The notes: generated by a model from the letters alone, not told the origin. DNA of 64,000 nucleotides from Defluviitaleaceae bacterium (GCA_009786535.1 WQRX01000009.1:1-64000), one strand, 5' to 3'. Shown: positions 53,698 through 61,637, counted from the first letter of the stretch. Made by a program: numbers and translations.

Positions 53698-54555
53698 TCA
53701 TCCCTTTATTATCATTTGAAGCAACGACCGTTCTTTTTCTTTTATTATTTCTAACTCTATCGGCGAAAAAATATTTGATATAAAGGCATAGTCATAAAAC
53801 AATATGCGCTTAGTTTCTTGTCTAATCCATGGTATCCATTCAATATCGTTATATAAAGCAATTACAAACCGATGTGTACCATCTTTTATATCCCGGTCAT
53901 TGGAAATTGAAATTTCACAATCTTTATCAAATCCGTTTTCGTTAATAATCTTGAATAAATGTTTAAATTTTTTTACTTTACCCGATAAATCAATACCTTT
54001 TATATGTCCGAGATATGCAAAAAACCGTTCATAAAAATTAATCCCATTCACGCTTTTTCCGTCAAATTCTTCAAGGACCATATATCTTATAATAATATCT
54101 ACTCTGTCCAAGGTTCCGCCCCGCTTAAATTGGTCATGAAAAAGTTGTCTTGTTCTATACCATTTCTTTTGAGTATCGTCTATTTTCACTAAAGTAAACA
54201 AATCCCAATGGTTAGTTGTATAGTATACATGTATTTGATTTTTTGGCGTGGGAAATGCCCTTGCAATCATATCTGCAATGGATTGTCCCCCCCCCAGTTC
54301 GGCTTTTGTTATACTTACAAGCAAGTCAATGTCATGCTCCATCCCCATCATTTCATCTATTGATATAACAGGTATGTTTGTTCCGTTTTCTAAAATTATT
54401 GGATCCACTTTTTTCATATCACATATAAAATCAGGTATAGGAAATACACTTGAGCTAAGAAAGCGCTTGCCGTTTATCCCATATCCATACAACACAAATA
54501 TCCTGCTTTTATCTCTATGTGTATGAAAATCATGCCATGTTTTATAATGATACAT
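53698..54555 (-). CDS. Unknown protein with Rossmann-like start and ENGFDK-HR domain
   Basis: I do not recognise a named family. Residues about 18-85 look like a small Rossmann unit (IFVLYGYGINGKRF, then an acidic FICDMKKV strand). Residues 150-240 form a second domain with RVDIIIRYMV, INENGFDK (206-211) and IKDGTHR (225-229). The same ordered motifs occur in the upstream 696-residue protein, so the two are paralogous. The DG-HR element resembles the ParB-type nucleotide-binding core. The start overlaps the upstream gene by 14 bp. The gene looks strongly AT-rich compared with the metabolic genes. Confidence 0.6.
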   Translation of the reverse strand: MYHYKTWHDFHTHRDKSRIFVLYGYGINGKRFLSSSVFPIPDFICDMKKVDPIILENGTNIPVISIDEMMGMEHDIDLLVSITKAELGGGQSIADMIARAFPTPKNQIHVYYTTNHWDLFTLVKIDDTQKKWYRTRQLFHDQFKRGGTLDRVDIIIRYMVLEEFDGKSVNGINFYERFFAYLGHIKGIDLSGKVKKFKHLFKIINENGFDKDCEISISNDRDIKDGTHRFVIALYNDIEWIPWIRQETKRILFYDYAFISNIFSPIELEIIKEKERSLLQMIIKG

Positions 54556-56632
54556 GGCTTCTTCTTCGCTCCAATTCTTTAGTTAATTGTTTTTTGAATT
54601 GCTCCTTTTCATCAAAAAACATTGCAAAATCTTGGAATATTTCAATAAGTTTCACATCATCCTTATCTTTTTTCCGACTTCGGGAATCATGTTTTTTTTG
54701 CAAACGAATAATATCTAAGTTGGCAAATTTACAACCAAAAAAGATAAAATGATAAGCGTCATTATTTATAAGCACGTCATCTTCTAAATATTTATCATTT
54801 CCAATTTGAATATGCCGCAACGGGCGCACATCTATATTCGTTTCAACGGTTCGTCGGCTGTTACCAAATAATTTCCTATGTTTTGTTAGAGGAACGAAGT
54901 CGATTTCAGTTTTAGATTGTCTAATGTCGAACACTTCGAGGACAGATCCACCAACGATACAAACATCGTTTAAGTCAATTTGGGTTATCGCACAATATTG
55001 CTTAAAGCGGTCTATTGATGTTAAAAATTCATCTCGATATTTTATGTTTATCATCATTTTATAATGATTCAAATTATTATGTGACAATAATACATTTTTC
55101 ATATGAAGAAATTCACTTCGTTTATCACATCCATGTAATAAACAAAATCCATTTTTATCAGTATCAAAAGATAAATTATCTCGTAAAGATTGTTTGATAT
55201 AAGTCATTCTGCCATACAGATTTTCGTTTATATTATTTTCATCACTTACAAGAACTATTTTTAGTTTCAAAGGGGCAAATTTTAAAATGTTTATTTTACT
55301 TTTTATTTTAATCCCTTGGACTGAGTACATTTCGTTTATCACATTATGAAACGCAAAATAGTTATTAGTAAAATCTAAATCAACATCACCCACAATGCGC
55401 AGTTTTTTTGATAGTTGCGCCCTTATATACTCCCAATGTGGGAATGCAGGATAAAATAAGATGAATATTCCGCAGGATGAATATAAATCGGCAAAGGTAC
55501 GCAATATTTTTATACGTTCCTCAAGGTTAAATCCGTTGTTTACAAACCAATCGAAGGTATAATTAGGCGATTCATGAGTAAAAGGATAAAAATTAACCCA
55601 AACTTTTTCATTTAATGCCAGCGCAGCAGCAATTCTATGTGCGCCATTACATATGGTATTTTCTGCAACAGGTATATAATGATTTTTATCAAAGCCGTTT
55701 TCTTTAATATTTACGCACAGTTCTTCTGCTTTTTCTATAAATTCATGGACTGTATGCTTTGCCTGCGCTGTGAATGTACCAATCTTTTCTTCACCGCCAA
55801 CCAGTGATAAAATCATGCGGGCATACAATGATTTATGTTTTTCATCGTCAATACCGTGCACAATATCCTTAAAAAGCAAATACCGAATGGATATGTCCAA
55901 TCTGTTGCTGCTTAAAATTTTATGAGGATCAATTTTAACGAGGGTTGCCTTTCTTTCCCGTTCATCATCGCCTATGTATTTTGTTGCTTCATTTGCAAAA
56001 ATTATTTTTGCGCCAAGTGATTCATAGTCATTCCTAACATCTGCTGAGGTATAAAACATGCCAATTCCCGTTCCCACAATCGTAAAATCATATAAATGAA
56101 TGGTAGTTTTTAATTCATTAATATCTTGTACGGGGTATCCTCTGAAATGATAATTAATTAATTTACAATTATCAGGCGCAGCAAACAAGGCAACTACACA
56201 ATCCAACAAATCTGTTTTGTGCAACGCTTTTATTACATATTCCGTATAATTGCTTGTTCCTACCAACGCGATTTTATCGCCTTTACATATATTGTATTCA
56301 CCTACCAACAGTACTAGCTCGTCTATACCGGGAAGAAAATCATAAAAATTTGTAAATTCATATATTCCCACAGAAAGTAATTGTTCAGCAAGCTCATTCG
56401 CGTAATGATTGGAAGTTAAGTATAAACGAAATCCTGCTTTTCCTTTATATGTTATTATATATTCATCAAAGGAAATTATTTTTTTACCTAAGAAAAGTTC
56501 TCTTGCTTTGTTGGGGTTGTTATCAACAAAGCAAGCAACCTTATCAAAACCAAAATGATGTAAAGCAGTACGCCCTGCATCACCTGCACCAAATAAAATA
56601 GCTTTTTCCTCAAATATAGACAAATCGATCAA
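54542..56632 (-). CDS. Multidomain protein: two Rossmann-like units, ENGFDK-HR domain, nucleotidyltransferase-like end
   Basis: A 696-residue protein I cannot assign to a named family. Residues 10-60 are Rossmann-like (AILFGAGDAGR, then ACFVDNNP). A second such unit is at 118-190 (IALVGTSNYTEYVIKAL). Residues 243-350 match the neighbouring 285-residue protein: RLDISIRYLL, IKENGFDK (311-316), ICNGAHR (329-333). Residues about 555-665 fit the nucleotidyltransferase pattern: VGGS (560-563) followed by TEIDFV (575-580), with a basic KKHDSRSRKKDKDD tail. The part at 380-530 is unassigned. The start is a TTG, 8 bp after licD, with a weak ribosome site. Confidence 0.6.
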   Translation of the reverse strand: MIDLSIFEEKAILFGAGDAGRTALHHFGFDKVACFVDNNPNKARELFLGKKIISFDEYIITYKGKAGFRLYLTSNHYANELAEQLLSVGIYEFTNFYDFLPGIDELVLLVGEYNICKGDKIALVGTSNYTEYVIKALHKTDLLDCVVALFAAPDNCKLINYHFRGYPVQDINELKTTIHLYDFTIVGTGIGMFYTSADVRNDYESLGAKIIFANEATKYIGDDERERKATLVKIDPHKILSSNRLDISIRYLLFKDIVHGIDDEKHKSLYARMILSLVGGEEKIGTFTAQAKHTVHEFIEKAEELCVNIKENGFDKNHYIPVAENTICNGAHRIAAALALNEKVWVNFYPFTHESPNYTFDWFVNNGFNLEERIKILRTFADLYSSCGIFILFYPAFPHWEYIRAQLSKKLRIVGDVDLDFTNNYFAFHNVINEMYSVQGIKIKSKINILKFAPLKLKIVLVSDENNINENLYGRMTYIKQSLRDNLSFDTDKNGFCLLHGCDKRSEFLHMKNVLLSHNNLNHYKMMINIKYRDEFLTSIDRFKQYCAITQIDLNDVCIVGGSVLEVFDIRQSKTEIDFVPLTKHRKLFGNSRRTVETNIDVRPLRHIQIGNDKYLEDDVLINNDAYHFIFFGCKFANLDIIRLQKKHDSRSRKKDKDDVKLIEIFQDFAMFFDEKEQFKKQLTKELERRRSHVSL

Positions 56633-56640
56633 TCCGATCT

Positions 56641-57867
56641 TTAATTAAAATAACACATTCTGTCATGTGTATAACGTCGCTCCTCCGGTGGTAGCATACG
56701 ATAATCCAATAAATATATTTGCATTAAATATTCATGCCACATCACAGGAACAGAAAATAATTCACCTTCAAATTCCATTTGAATACTATCTTTAAAATAT
56801 TCTTTGCTTACATATTTTTTATATAAAAACCGTTGTTTTACGAATTTTTCTCTTACTTCATTAAATATAATAGACTTCAACTTGAAAAAAGGCTCTTTAA
56901 CAAAATCATGCAGCTGCACCACCACTTCACTACCTTCGTAAGGCATGTCCCGCTTTGCTTGTTCAATATCCTCTCGCATATCGGGAACAGCGTCACCTAG
57001 CAAATCCCGTTCATTCATATGCTTGTACCACATAAAATCAAGGGCTGCCTTTTTCGTTATATATTTTTCAAATGCAATGGGTTCCTTGGGGGCGCCGTTT
57101 AAAGGAATAATGCACATGGTTAAAGGCTTTTTACGCACACTAAGGAAACGGCCATCCAACAACGTGGTTTCATTATCGGCAAAGCCTGCTATATCAAAAG
57201 CATCGTTATATCCTGTACGCCAGTGGATAACTTCATATCTTTCATTTCTTGGGTAAATATCAATAAAACGAAGATAATCCTCATAAGGCATAAAAACATC
57301 CACATCATCGTCCCATGGGATAAAACCCTTATGCCTTGCCGCACCAATTAACGTACCCCCGCCAAGAAAATAACGCAGTTGATGGGCATTACAAAAATTG
57401 CGGAATACAACTAATAAATTAAATAGCGTATTTTGTATTTCTCTTAAGCTCATTTTTTTAAGAAATTGCAATTCTTTGTTAAAGGTTTGATATGCTTTTT
57501 GCACCGCATGCGTACGGCAAATAATAATGCAAATATGACACGCATCAATCCCCATAGCGCATAATGCGTCTTTAATTTCCACCGCGTCTTCAGCATGGAT
57601 TATGTATAAAACATTTGCTTCGTGTCTTTTCATAGAAAAATCCATAGGCACAACAAGCAAGTTATCATATAAAATATCGCCATGATACGCTTTATTTTGT
57701 TCTATCACGTAATGGATGCGCTTGCCGTGGTGTAATAATGCTTTTTGGATAACATCTGTATAGGACGTTTTCCCATACCACGCAATTTTTTTATTGGTTG
57801 CATTCACCAATGCGAGGGTTTCTTCAAATATATATTTTAATGCGTTTATATTACTTACCTGCGCCAT
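56641..57867 (-). CDS. LicD-family phosphotransferase
   Basis: A 408-residue protein. Residues about 135-400 are LicD-like, with RYFLGGGTLIGAARHKGF and IPWDDDVDVFMPYEDY near 165-200, the metal-binding nucleotidyltransferase centre that transfers phosphocholine or another phospho-alcohol to surface glycans. The first 125 residues form a Rossmann-like unit (IAWYGKTSYTDVIQKAL) similar to the second unit of the downstream 696-residue protein. The ATG follows AAAGGGG by seven bases. It is the first gene of the operon behind the putative invertible promoter. Confidence 0.85.
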   Translation of the reverse strand: MAQVSNINALKYIFEETLALVNATNKKIAWYGKTSYTDVIQKALLHHGKRIHYVIEQNKAYHGDILYDNLLVVPMDFSMKRHEANVLYIIHAEDAVEIKDALCAMGIDACHICIIICRTHAVQKAYQTFNKELQFLKKMSLREIQNTLFNLLVVFRNFCNAHQLRYFLGGGTLIGAARHKGFIPWDDDVDVFMPYEDYLRFIDIYPRNERYEVIHWRTGYNDAFDIAGFADNETTLLDGRFLSVRKKPLTMCIIPLNGAPKEPIAFEKYITKKAALDFMWYKHMNERDLLGDAVPDMREDIEQAKRDMPYEGSEVVVQLHDFVKEPFFKLKSIIFNEVREKFVKQRFLYKKYVSKEYFKDSIQMEFEGELFSVPVMWHEYLMQIYLLDYRMLPPEERRYTHDRMCYFN

Positions 57868-57889
57868 AAATGTACCCCTTTAATTATTT

Positions 57890-57913
57890 CACTACCGGTT
57901 TTTGCCGGTAGTG
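57890..57913 (-). promoter_or_regulatory. Hairpin in the leader of the LicD operon
   Basis: CACTACCGG/CCGGTAGTG form a perfect 9-bp stem with a 6-base loop, about 25 bp before the licD start and without a T-run. It would be part of any transcript entering the operon from the invertible segment. It may protect the mRNA 5' end or influence translation. Confidence 0.55.
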
Positions 57914-57925
57914 TATTCGCGCTCC

Positions 57926-57944
57926 CATAAAGTGTACCTTTTGA
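57926..57944 (+). repeat. Left inverted repeat of the putative inverton
   Basis: CATAAAGTGTACCTTTTGA, an exact 19-bp reverse complement of 58085-58103. The match stops at both ends. Confidence 0.9.
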
Positions 57945-57951
57945 GAAGGCT

Positions 57952-57996
57952 CCCAATCGGATAATTATGTGTTAAAAATCCGATTGGGCTTTTTTT
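57952..57996 (+). terminator. Orphan rightward terminator inside the inverton
   Basis: CCCAATCGGAT/ATCCGATTGGG is a perfect 11-bp stem with a 15-base loop, then C and seven Ts. No rightward gene ends here, so the terminator has no visible client in the present orientation. When inverted it would lie just past the recombinase stop in the correct direction. Confidence 0.85.
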
Positions 57997-58038
57997 GTGA
58001 AATTGCCGAAACCCCGATAAATAAAGTAAAATCTTGTG

Positions 58039-58067
58039 TTGCATTTTTTTACACAGTATGCCATAAT
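58039..58067 (+). promoter_or_regulatory. Rightward promoter inside the inverton
   Basis: TTGCAT (58039-58044), 17-bp spacer and CATAAT (58062-58067) with a TG extension one base upstream (TGCCATAAT). In this orientation it would give transcripts antisense to the recombinase gene. After inversion it would face licD. Confidence 0.55.
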
Positions 58068-58084
58068 CACCCGCGAGCGCAGTT

Positions 58085-58103
58085 TCAAAAGGTACACTTT
58101 ATG
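58085..58103 (-). repeat. Right inverted repeat of the putative inverton
   Basis: Exact 19-bp reverse complement of 57926-57944. It is centred in a larger dyad, CAGTTTCA-14 bases-TGAAACTG (58080-58109 or so), giving about 30 bp with two-fold symmetry, as expected for a serine recombinase dimer site. Confidence 0.9.
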
Positions 58104-58112
58104 AAACTGTTA

Positions 58113-58718
58113 TTATATTGACTTTATACTGCGCAATTCCCGCAAACGCCTGTAAAACGTTGATTTTGTTAGCCCTGTTTGCACCAGTGCTTCTTCAAAC
58201 GTTAGCACCCCTTCTTCCCATTGCGCCACCACCTCTGCGAAATTTTCGGGAGGCTTTTTTATAGGACGCCCAAATTGTACGCCACGTTCCTTGGCGGCGG
58301 TAATGCCTTCCGCTTGGCGGGTAAATATGTTTTCCCGCTCGTTCTGCGCTACAAAAGATAAAATTTGCAATACTACATCTGTAAGGAATAAATCGACCAA
58401 GCCTTTTTCACGCCGCGTGTCTAACAAAGGCATGGTAATTACGGCAATGTCTACGCCGCGTTCTTTGGTAAGTGTGCGCCATACTTGTTGGGTTTCCTCA
58501 TAATCGCGCCCCAGGCGGTCTATGGAATGAATGTACAGCAAATCCCCCGCCGTTAATCGACCCATCAATGCCAGCCATGCGGGGCGGTCAAAATCCTTGC
58601 CCGACTGCTTGTCCACATAAATATGTGTAGGCAATATGCCCATCGCGTGCAGCGCGTTTAATTGACGCGCTTCGTTTTGCTCCGCTGTAGATACACGGCA
58701 ATAACCGTATGTTTTCAT
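58113..58718 (-). CDS. Serine recombinase (resolvase/invertase family)
   Basis: A 201-residue small serine recombinase. The nucleophile is Ser10 in YGYCRVSTAEQN. The catalytic Arg region is HSIDRLGRDYEE near 65, followed by the long E helix with FVAQNERENIFTRQAEG near 125. A C-terminal helix-turn-helix (about 160-195; EALVQTGLTKSTFYRRL) binds DNA. Length and layout match Hin/Pin invertases and Tn3-type resolvases. The ATG follows AAGGAGAAAGCT. No transposase accompanies it, and the exact 19-bp inverted repeats lie immediately downstream, so an invertase role is favoured. Confidence 0.9.
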   Translation of the reverse strand: MKTYGYCRVSTAEQNEARQLNALHAMGILPTHIYVDKQSGKDFDRPAWLALMGRLTAGDLLYIHSIDRLGRDYEETQQVWRTLTKERGVDIAVITMPLLDTRREKGLVDLFLTDVVLQILSFVAQNERENIFTRQAEGITAAKERGVQFGRPIKKPPENFAEVVAQWEEGVLTFEEALVQTGLTKSTFYRRLRELRSIKSI

Positions 58719-59197
58719 AGCTTTCTCCTTTTCAACACAAAAAGCACGACCATATCGTCACATAGCCGTGCTTTCGCATTGTAAATAAATTAGGTTGTTT
58801 GCTTTGCGGTACTGCACACGGTAGGCACATTGTCATTTTTACCGCTGCTTACACGCCTGTACAGTTAAAATTAACGTGTAAACAACGAACGACAACGCAC
58901 TTTTCCATGTCGGATAACCGGCGGCTTCGCGTTTGAAAACAACAAACCGCACAAGCATCACCACGCGTGTAAATATACGTGATACTCGCTTGGTTTTTTC
59001 AAATTTGATACATAGTTATCCTAGGGGTAAGTCTTGAGGGGTCAGTACGTCGTCCGTTTTGCGCCGGAGTCGGGTCTTTGCAATAGCCTCGATATAGCGT
59101 GCGGGAGTCGGTCATGTGCCTCTTGACTTGCGCCCAGTATACACCACGGGTTTTGACATTTCCTAAGATTTTGTCAAAGAATATTTTTTACGTGCGC
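58719..59197. other. 479-bp interval without a recognised gene
   Basis: It contains a hairpin at 58741-58774 and two imperfect direct repeats around GGAGTCGG (near 59064 and 59103). There is also a TTTGACA/TGTCAAA dyad near 59151-59175 and repeated GTGTAAA words. I see no tRNA, no coding frame and no insertion sequence. It may hold the recombinase promoter and the remains of earlier insertions. Confidence 0.5.
58741..58774 (-). promoter_or_regulatory. Leader hairpin upstream of the recombinase gene
   Basis: AAAGCACG/CGTGCTTT pair across 18 bases. Read leftwards the stem runs into TTTTTGTG, so it could act as a weak attenuator ahead of the recombinase start, 23 bp downstream. Confidence 0.4.
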
Positions 59198-59773
59198 TTA
59201 ATGCCCTTCTTCCAACTCTGCAATTGCCTTTGTGGGGTGTACCGTGCCAAAGGGGTGCTGGGGCGGTGCGTAGATGGAGTACAGCTTTATTGGCGTATGG
59301 CCAATGTTGGTAAGGTTGTGCCACGCACCTGCAGGTACAAAAATGGCAGAATCTTCAAACGCGGTTTGACGGAAGCTGAGGTTATTTTTGGATGGACCCA
59401 TTTGTACAAGCCCCTGCCCGCCTTCTACGCGCAGAAACTGGTCGGTATGGGGGTGTACCTCCAAGCCGACACTTTCGCCCGGAAGAATGGTCATTAACGT
59501 GCATTGCAAGTTATTCCCCGTCCATAACGTAGTACGGAAGTTTTGATTTTGCATCGTAGCCGCATTAATATTAACTACATAGGGCTGTCCGCCATGGTCG
59601 CAGATAATCATTTCGGGTGGTGGTGGCGGCGTGTAGGGTGGACGAGGAGGCGGAACAGGATGATACGGCGGGTTATACGGCGGGCGGGGCTGGGGGGGTA
59701 CCGGACGCGGTGGCGGCGGGGGATACGGCGGGCGCGGTCTTCCCACAGGCGGGCGGAAAATTCTTCTCATCAT
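59198..59773 (-). CDS. Cupin protein with a proline-rich N-terminus
   Basis: A 191-residue protein. Residues 8-54 are about half proline (repeats of RPPYxPPPPP type). Residues about 70-180 form a cupin: GESVGLEVHPHTDQFLRVEGG supplies two His and a Glu-like metal site (in two parts), and AIFVPAGAWHNLTNIG gives the second cupin motif. The start ATG at 59773 follows GGAGG by seven bases. No signal peptide is seen. The cupin resembles mannose-6-phosphate isomerase-like proteins of unknown substrate; the proline tail may mediate binding to partners or coat layers. Confidence 0.82.
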   Translation of the reverse strand: MMRRIFRPPVGRPRPPYPPPPPRPVPPQPRPPYNPPYHPVPPPRPPYTPPPPPEMIICDHGGQPYVVNINAATMQNQNFRTTLWTGNNLQCTLMTILPGESVGLEVHPHTDQFLRVEGGQGLVQMGPSKNNLSFRQTAFEDSAIFVPAGAWHNLTNIGHTPIKLYSIYAPPQHPFGTVHPTKAIAELEEGH

Positions 59774-59835
59774 ACATAAACCTCCATGCGATAATTTGTA
59801 CACTTCATCTTATGCATGAGTCTTCTCGACGGTTA

Positions 59836-59859
59836 ATACAAATTAATTCGAATTTGTAT
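59836..59859. promoter_or_regulatory. Palindrome between divergent cupin and Hsp70-like genes
   Basis: ATACAAATT-AATTCG-AATTTGTAT is a perfect 9-bp inverted repeat in the 187-bp divergent region. Its position suits an operator for both genes. It does not match the CIRCE element of chaperone operons. Confidence 0.5.
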
Positions 59860-59960
59860 CATCTAGATTTTTTTCGTCAAAAATAGTATGATGGGCAGAC
59901 AAAACAACACGCACCGCACGTATATAAGAACATATTACATTTTCTTAGGAGGGCAATTTT

Positions 59961-61637
59961 ATGGGCACACTTGGACTGGACACGGAACGCGGTTTATTTT
60001 TAGGCATCGACTTCGGTACAACCAACTCTGTGGTAAGCATCTATAATTTCCAAGAAGGGGAAGCGCAGACTATACCCATCGACGGCTCTAACATTTTTCC
60101 AACGGCTATACAATTTGAATCCGACCCGGAGGACGAAAACAAGCTTTCGCGCATTTTTGGCGTACAAGCCAAGGAAGCGGCAATCATTTACCCCCTGTCC
60201 ACGGTGCTTTCCATTAAGCGCTATTTGGGTAGCGAGCAAAAAATTTCTGTAGTGGTGGACGAGAAGGAATACCCCTTCACCCCTGAGCAAATCGCGGGGG
60301 AAATTTTGGGGCATCTCAAGCAAAAAGCCGACGAATACGCACAAGAGGAATTGGGCATTACGGGGGAATTTTCGGGCTGTGTAATCACCGTGCCCGCAAA
60401 CTCTACCGACAAGCAGAAGAAAATGACCAAGGACGCCGCCGTGCTTGCAGGCTTTGACCCCGAGAGCATCTTCCTTCGGCTGGAACCCGCCGCTTCCGCC
60501 ATTTCCTACGCCGTGGGCGAATCGGCAGATAAAAAAGTGCTGGTATACGACTTTGGCGGCGGCACCTTCGACGCCTGCGTACTGCAAATTAAAGTAGAAG
60601 AAACAGGCGAGCCTTCCATTTCAATCCTGTCCACCTACGGCGATAACAACCTGGGCGGCAATGATGTGGACAAAATTATTATGGATATCGTATATGAAGA
60701 ATTTAAAAAACTCACCAACGAAGAAATTGACCTGTTTGACGAAAACGCCGACGACGGCGTATCCAAACGGCAGAAAAAGGTCGCCCTTGTGCGCCTGCAG
60801 CAAGCCGCCAACCAAGCAAAGGAGCGCCTTTCCCACACCAAATCCACCAAAATCACCCTTGCACCCCTCATTCAAGAGCCGCGCATCGTGAATATTAATA
60901 TGGAAATTACGCGCGAGCAATTTCTTTCGCATCAAAGAGTTAATGCTTTGGGCGACAGCGACGCGATTTTTGAAAAATTTCAAGGCAAATCCGTTACGGA
61001 TTTAATTGAAGAAACCCTGCAATGCGTAACCCGCTGTCTGGAAGCGGGCGAATTAAAGGAAGCCGACATTGACGAAATTTTCCTTGTTGGCGGAAGCTCG
61101 TCCATTCTCTACGTGGGCGAAAAAATCACCGAGCGTTTTGGTAAAGAGCCGTTTAAATCGCGTATTTCCCCTGCCCTATCCATTTCACAGGGCGCAGCGC
61201 ATTATTGCAATATGATTATGATGCCCACCGTGCGCGGTCCCGTGGTACATGAACGTACCATTCACCCGCTGGGGCTGGAAATCTCCGGTCGCCGCTTCTT
61301 AGAAATTGTACCCGCGGGGCAGGATATCCCCAAAGAAGGACTTACCATAGACGCGGCAGAGCCGCTTGTAACCAACCACGATAACCTAACCAGCGTTGCC
61401 ATCGTAGTCTACGAAAGCACTTTGCCCACGGGCGAAAAAACGCCTTCCGTCAACCAAGAGGGCATGAAGCGCCTTGCGGGTACGTCCCTTCGCGGCATTC
61501 CCCAAGGTCCGCGCGGGCAGGAAAAAGTAAAGGTCATCTTCCACGTAGGGCAGGACAATATGCTAAAAGTAATGGCACACAGCCTAAGCACCGACGGCGT
61601 TATGACGGAGTTGTCGGTAGATGAGCTGTATGCGTAA
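59961..61637 (+). CDS. Hsp70/DnaK-like protein without the C-terminal lid
   Basis: A 558-residue Hsp70-type ATPase. The nucleotide domain shows LGIDFGTTNSVVS near residue 13, VLVYDFGGGTFDACV near 195 and VGGSSSILYVGEKI near 378. A short beta-type substrate-binding part follows (about 425-558), with TIHPLGLEISG and RRFLEIVPAGQDIP, but the alpha-helical lid of DnaK is missing and no EEVD-like tail is seen. It resembles DnaK-related single-gene proteins, not the main chaperone. The start ATG follows AGGAGGGCAATTTT. Its end overlaps the convergent kinase gene by 38 bp. Confidence 0.88.
   Translation: MGTLGLDTERGLFLGIDFGTTNSVVSIYNFQEGEAQTIPIDGSNIFPTAIQFESDPEDENKLSRIFGVQAKEAAIIYPLSTVLSIKRYLGSEQKISVVVDEKEYPFTPEQIAGEILGHLKQKADEYAQEELGITGEFSGCVITVPANSTDKQKKMTKDAAVLAGFDPESIFLRLEPAASAISYAVGESADKKVLVYDFGGGTFDACVLQIKVEETGEPSISILSTYGDNNLGGNDVDKIIMDIVYEEFKKLTNEEIDLFDENADDGVSKRQKKVALVRLQQAANQAKERLSHTKSTKITLAPLIQEPRIVNINMEITREQFLSHQRVNALGDSDAIFEKFQGKSVTDLIEETLQCVTRCLEAGELKEADIDEIFLVGGSSSILYVGEKITERFGKEPFKSRISPALSISQGAAHYCNMIMMPTVRGPVVHERTIHPLGLEISGRRFLEIVPAGQDIPKEGLTIDAAEPLVTNHDNLTSVAIVVYESTLPTGEKTPSVNQEGMKRLAGTSLRGIPQGPRGQEKVKVIFHVGQDNMLKVMAHSLSTDGVMTELSVDELYA

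Larger units (their letters stand above)
57926..58103. other. Putative invertible promoter element (phase switch)
   Basis: A 178-bp segment bounded by perfect 19-bp inverted repeats lies between the serine recombinase gene (stop 10 bp from the right repeat) and the LicD operon (start 59 bp from the left repeat). It holds a rightward terminator and a rightward extended -10 promoter. In this orientation both face away from the operon. Inversion would place the promoter about 90 bp before licD, facing it, and turn the terminator into the natural end of the recombinase gene. Other readings are a mini-transposable element or a static pair of recombinase-binding sites. Confidence 0.7.

Noticed and set aside
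57952-57996. Terminator hairpin as the end of a missed rightward gene
   Set aside because: The preceding 58 bp outside the repeat and the licD start leave no room for a rightward coding frame.
57926-58103. Inverted repeats as ends of an insertion sequence or MITE
   Set aside because: Only 140 bp lie between the repeats, there is no transposase and no clear target duplication. The promoter, terminator and adjacent invertase fit a switch better. A MITE is not fully excluded.
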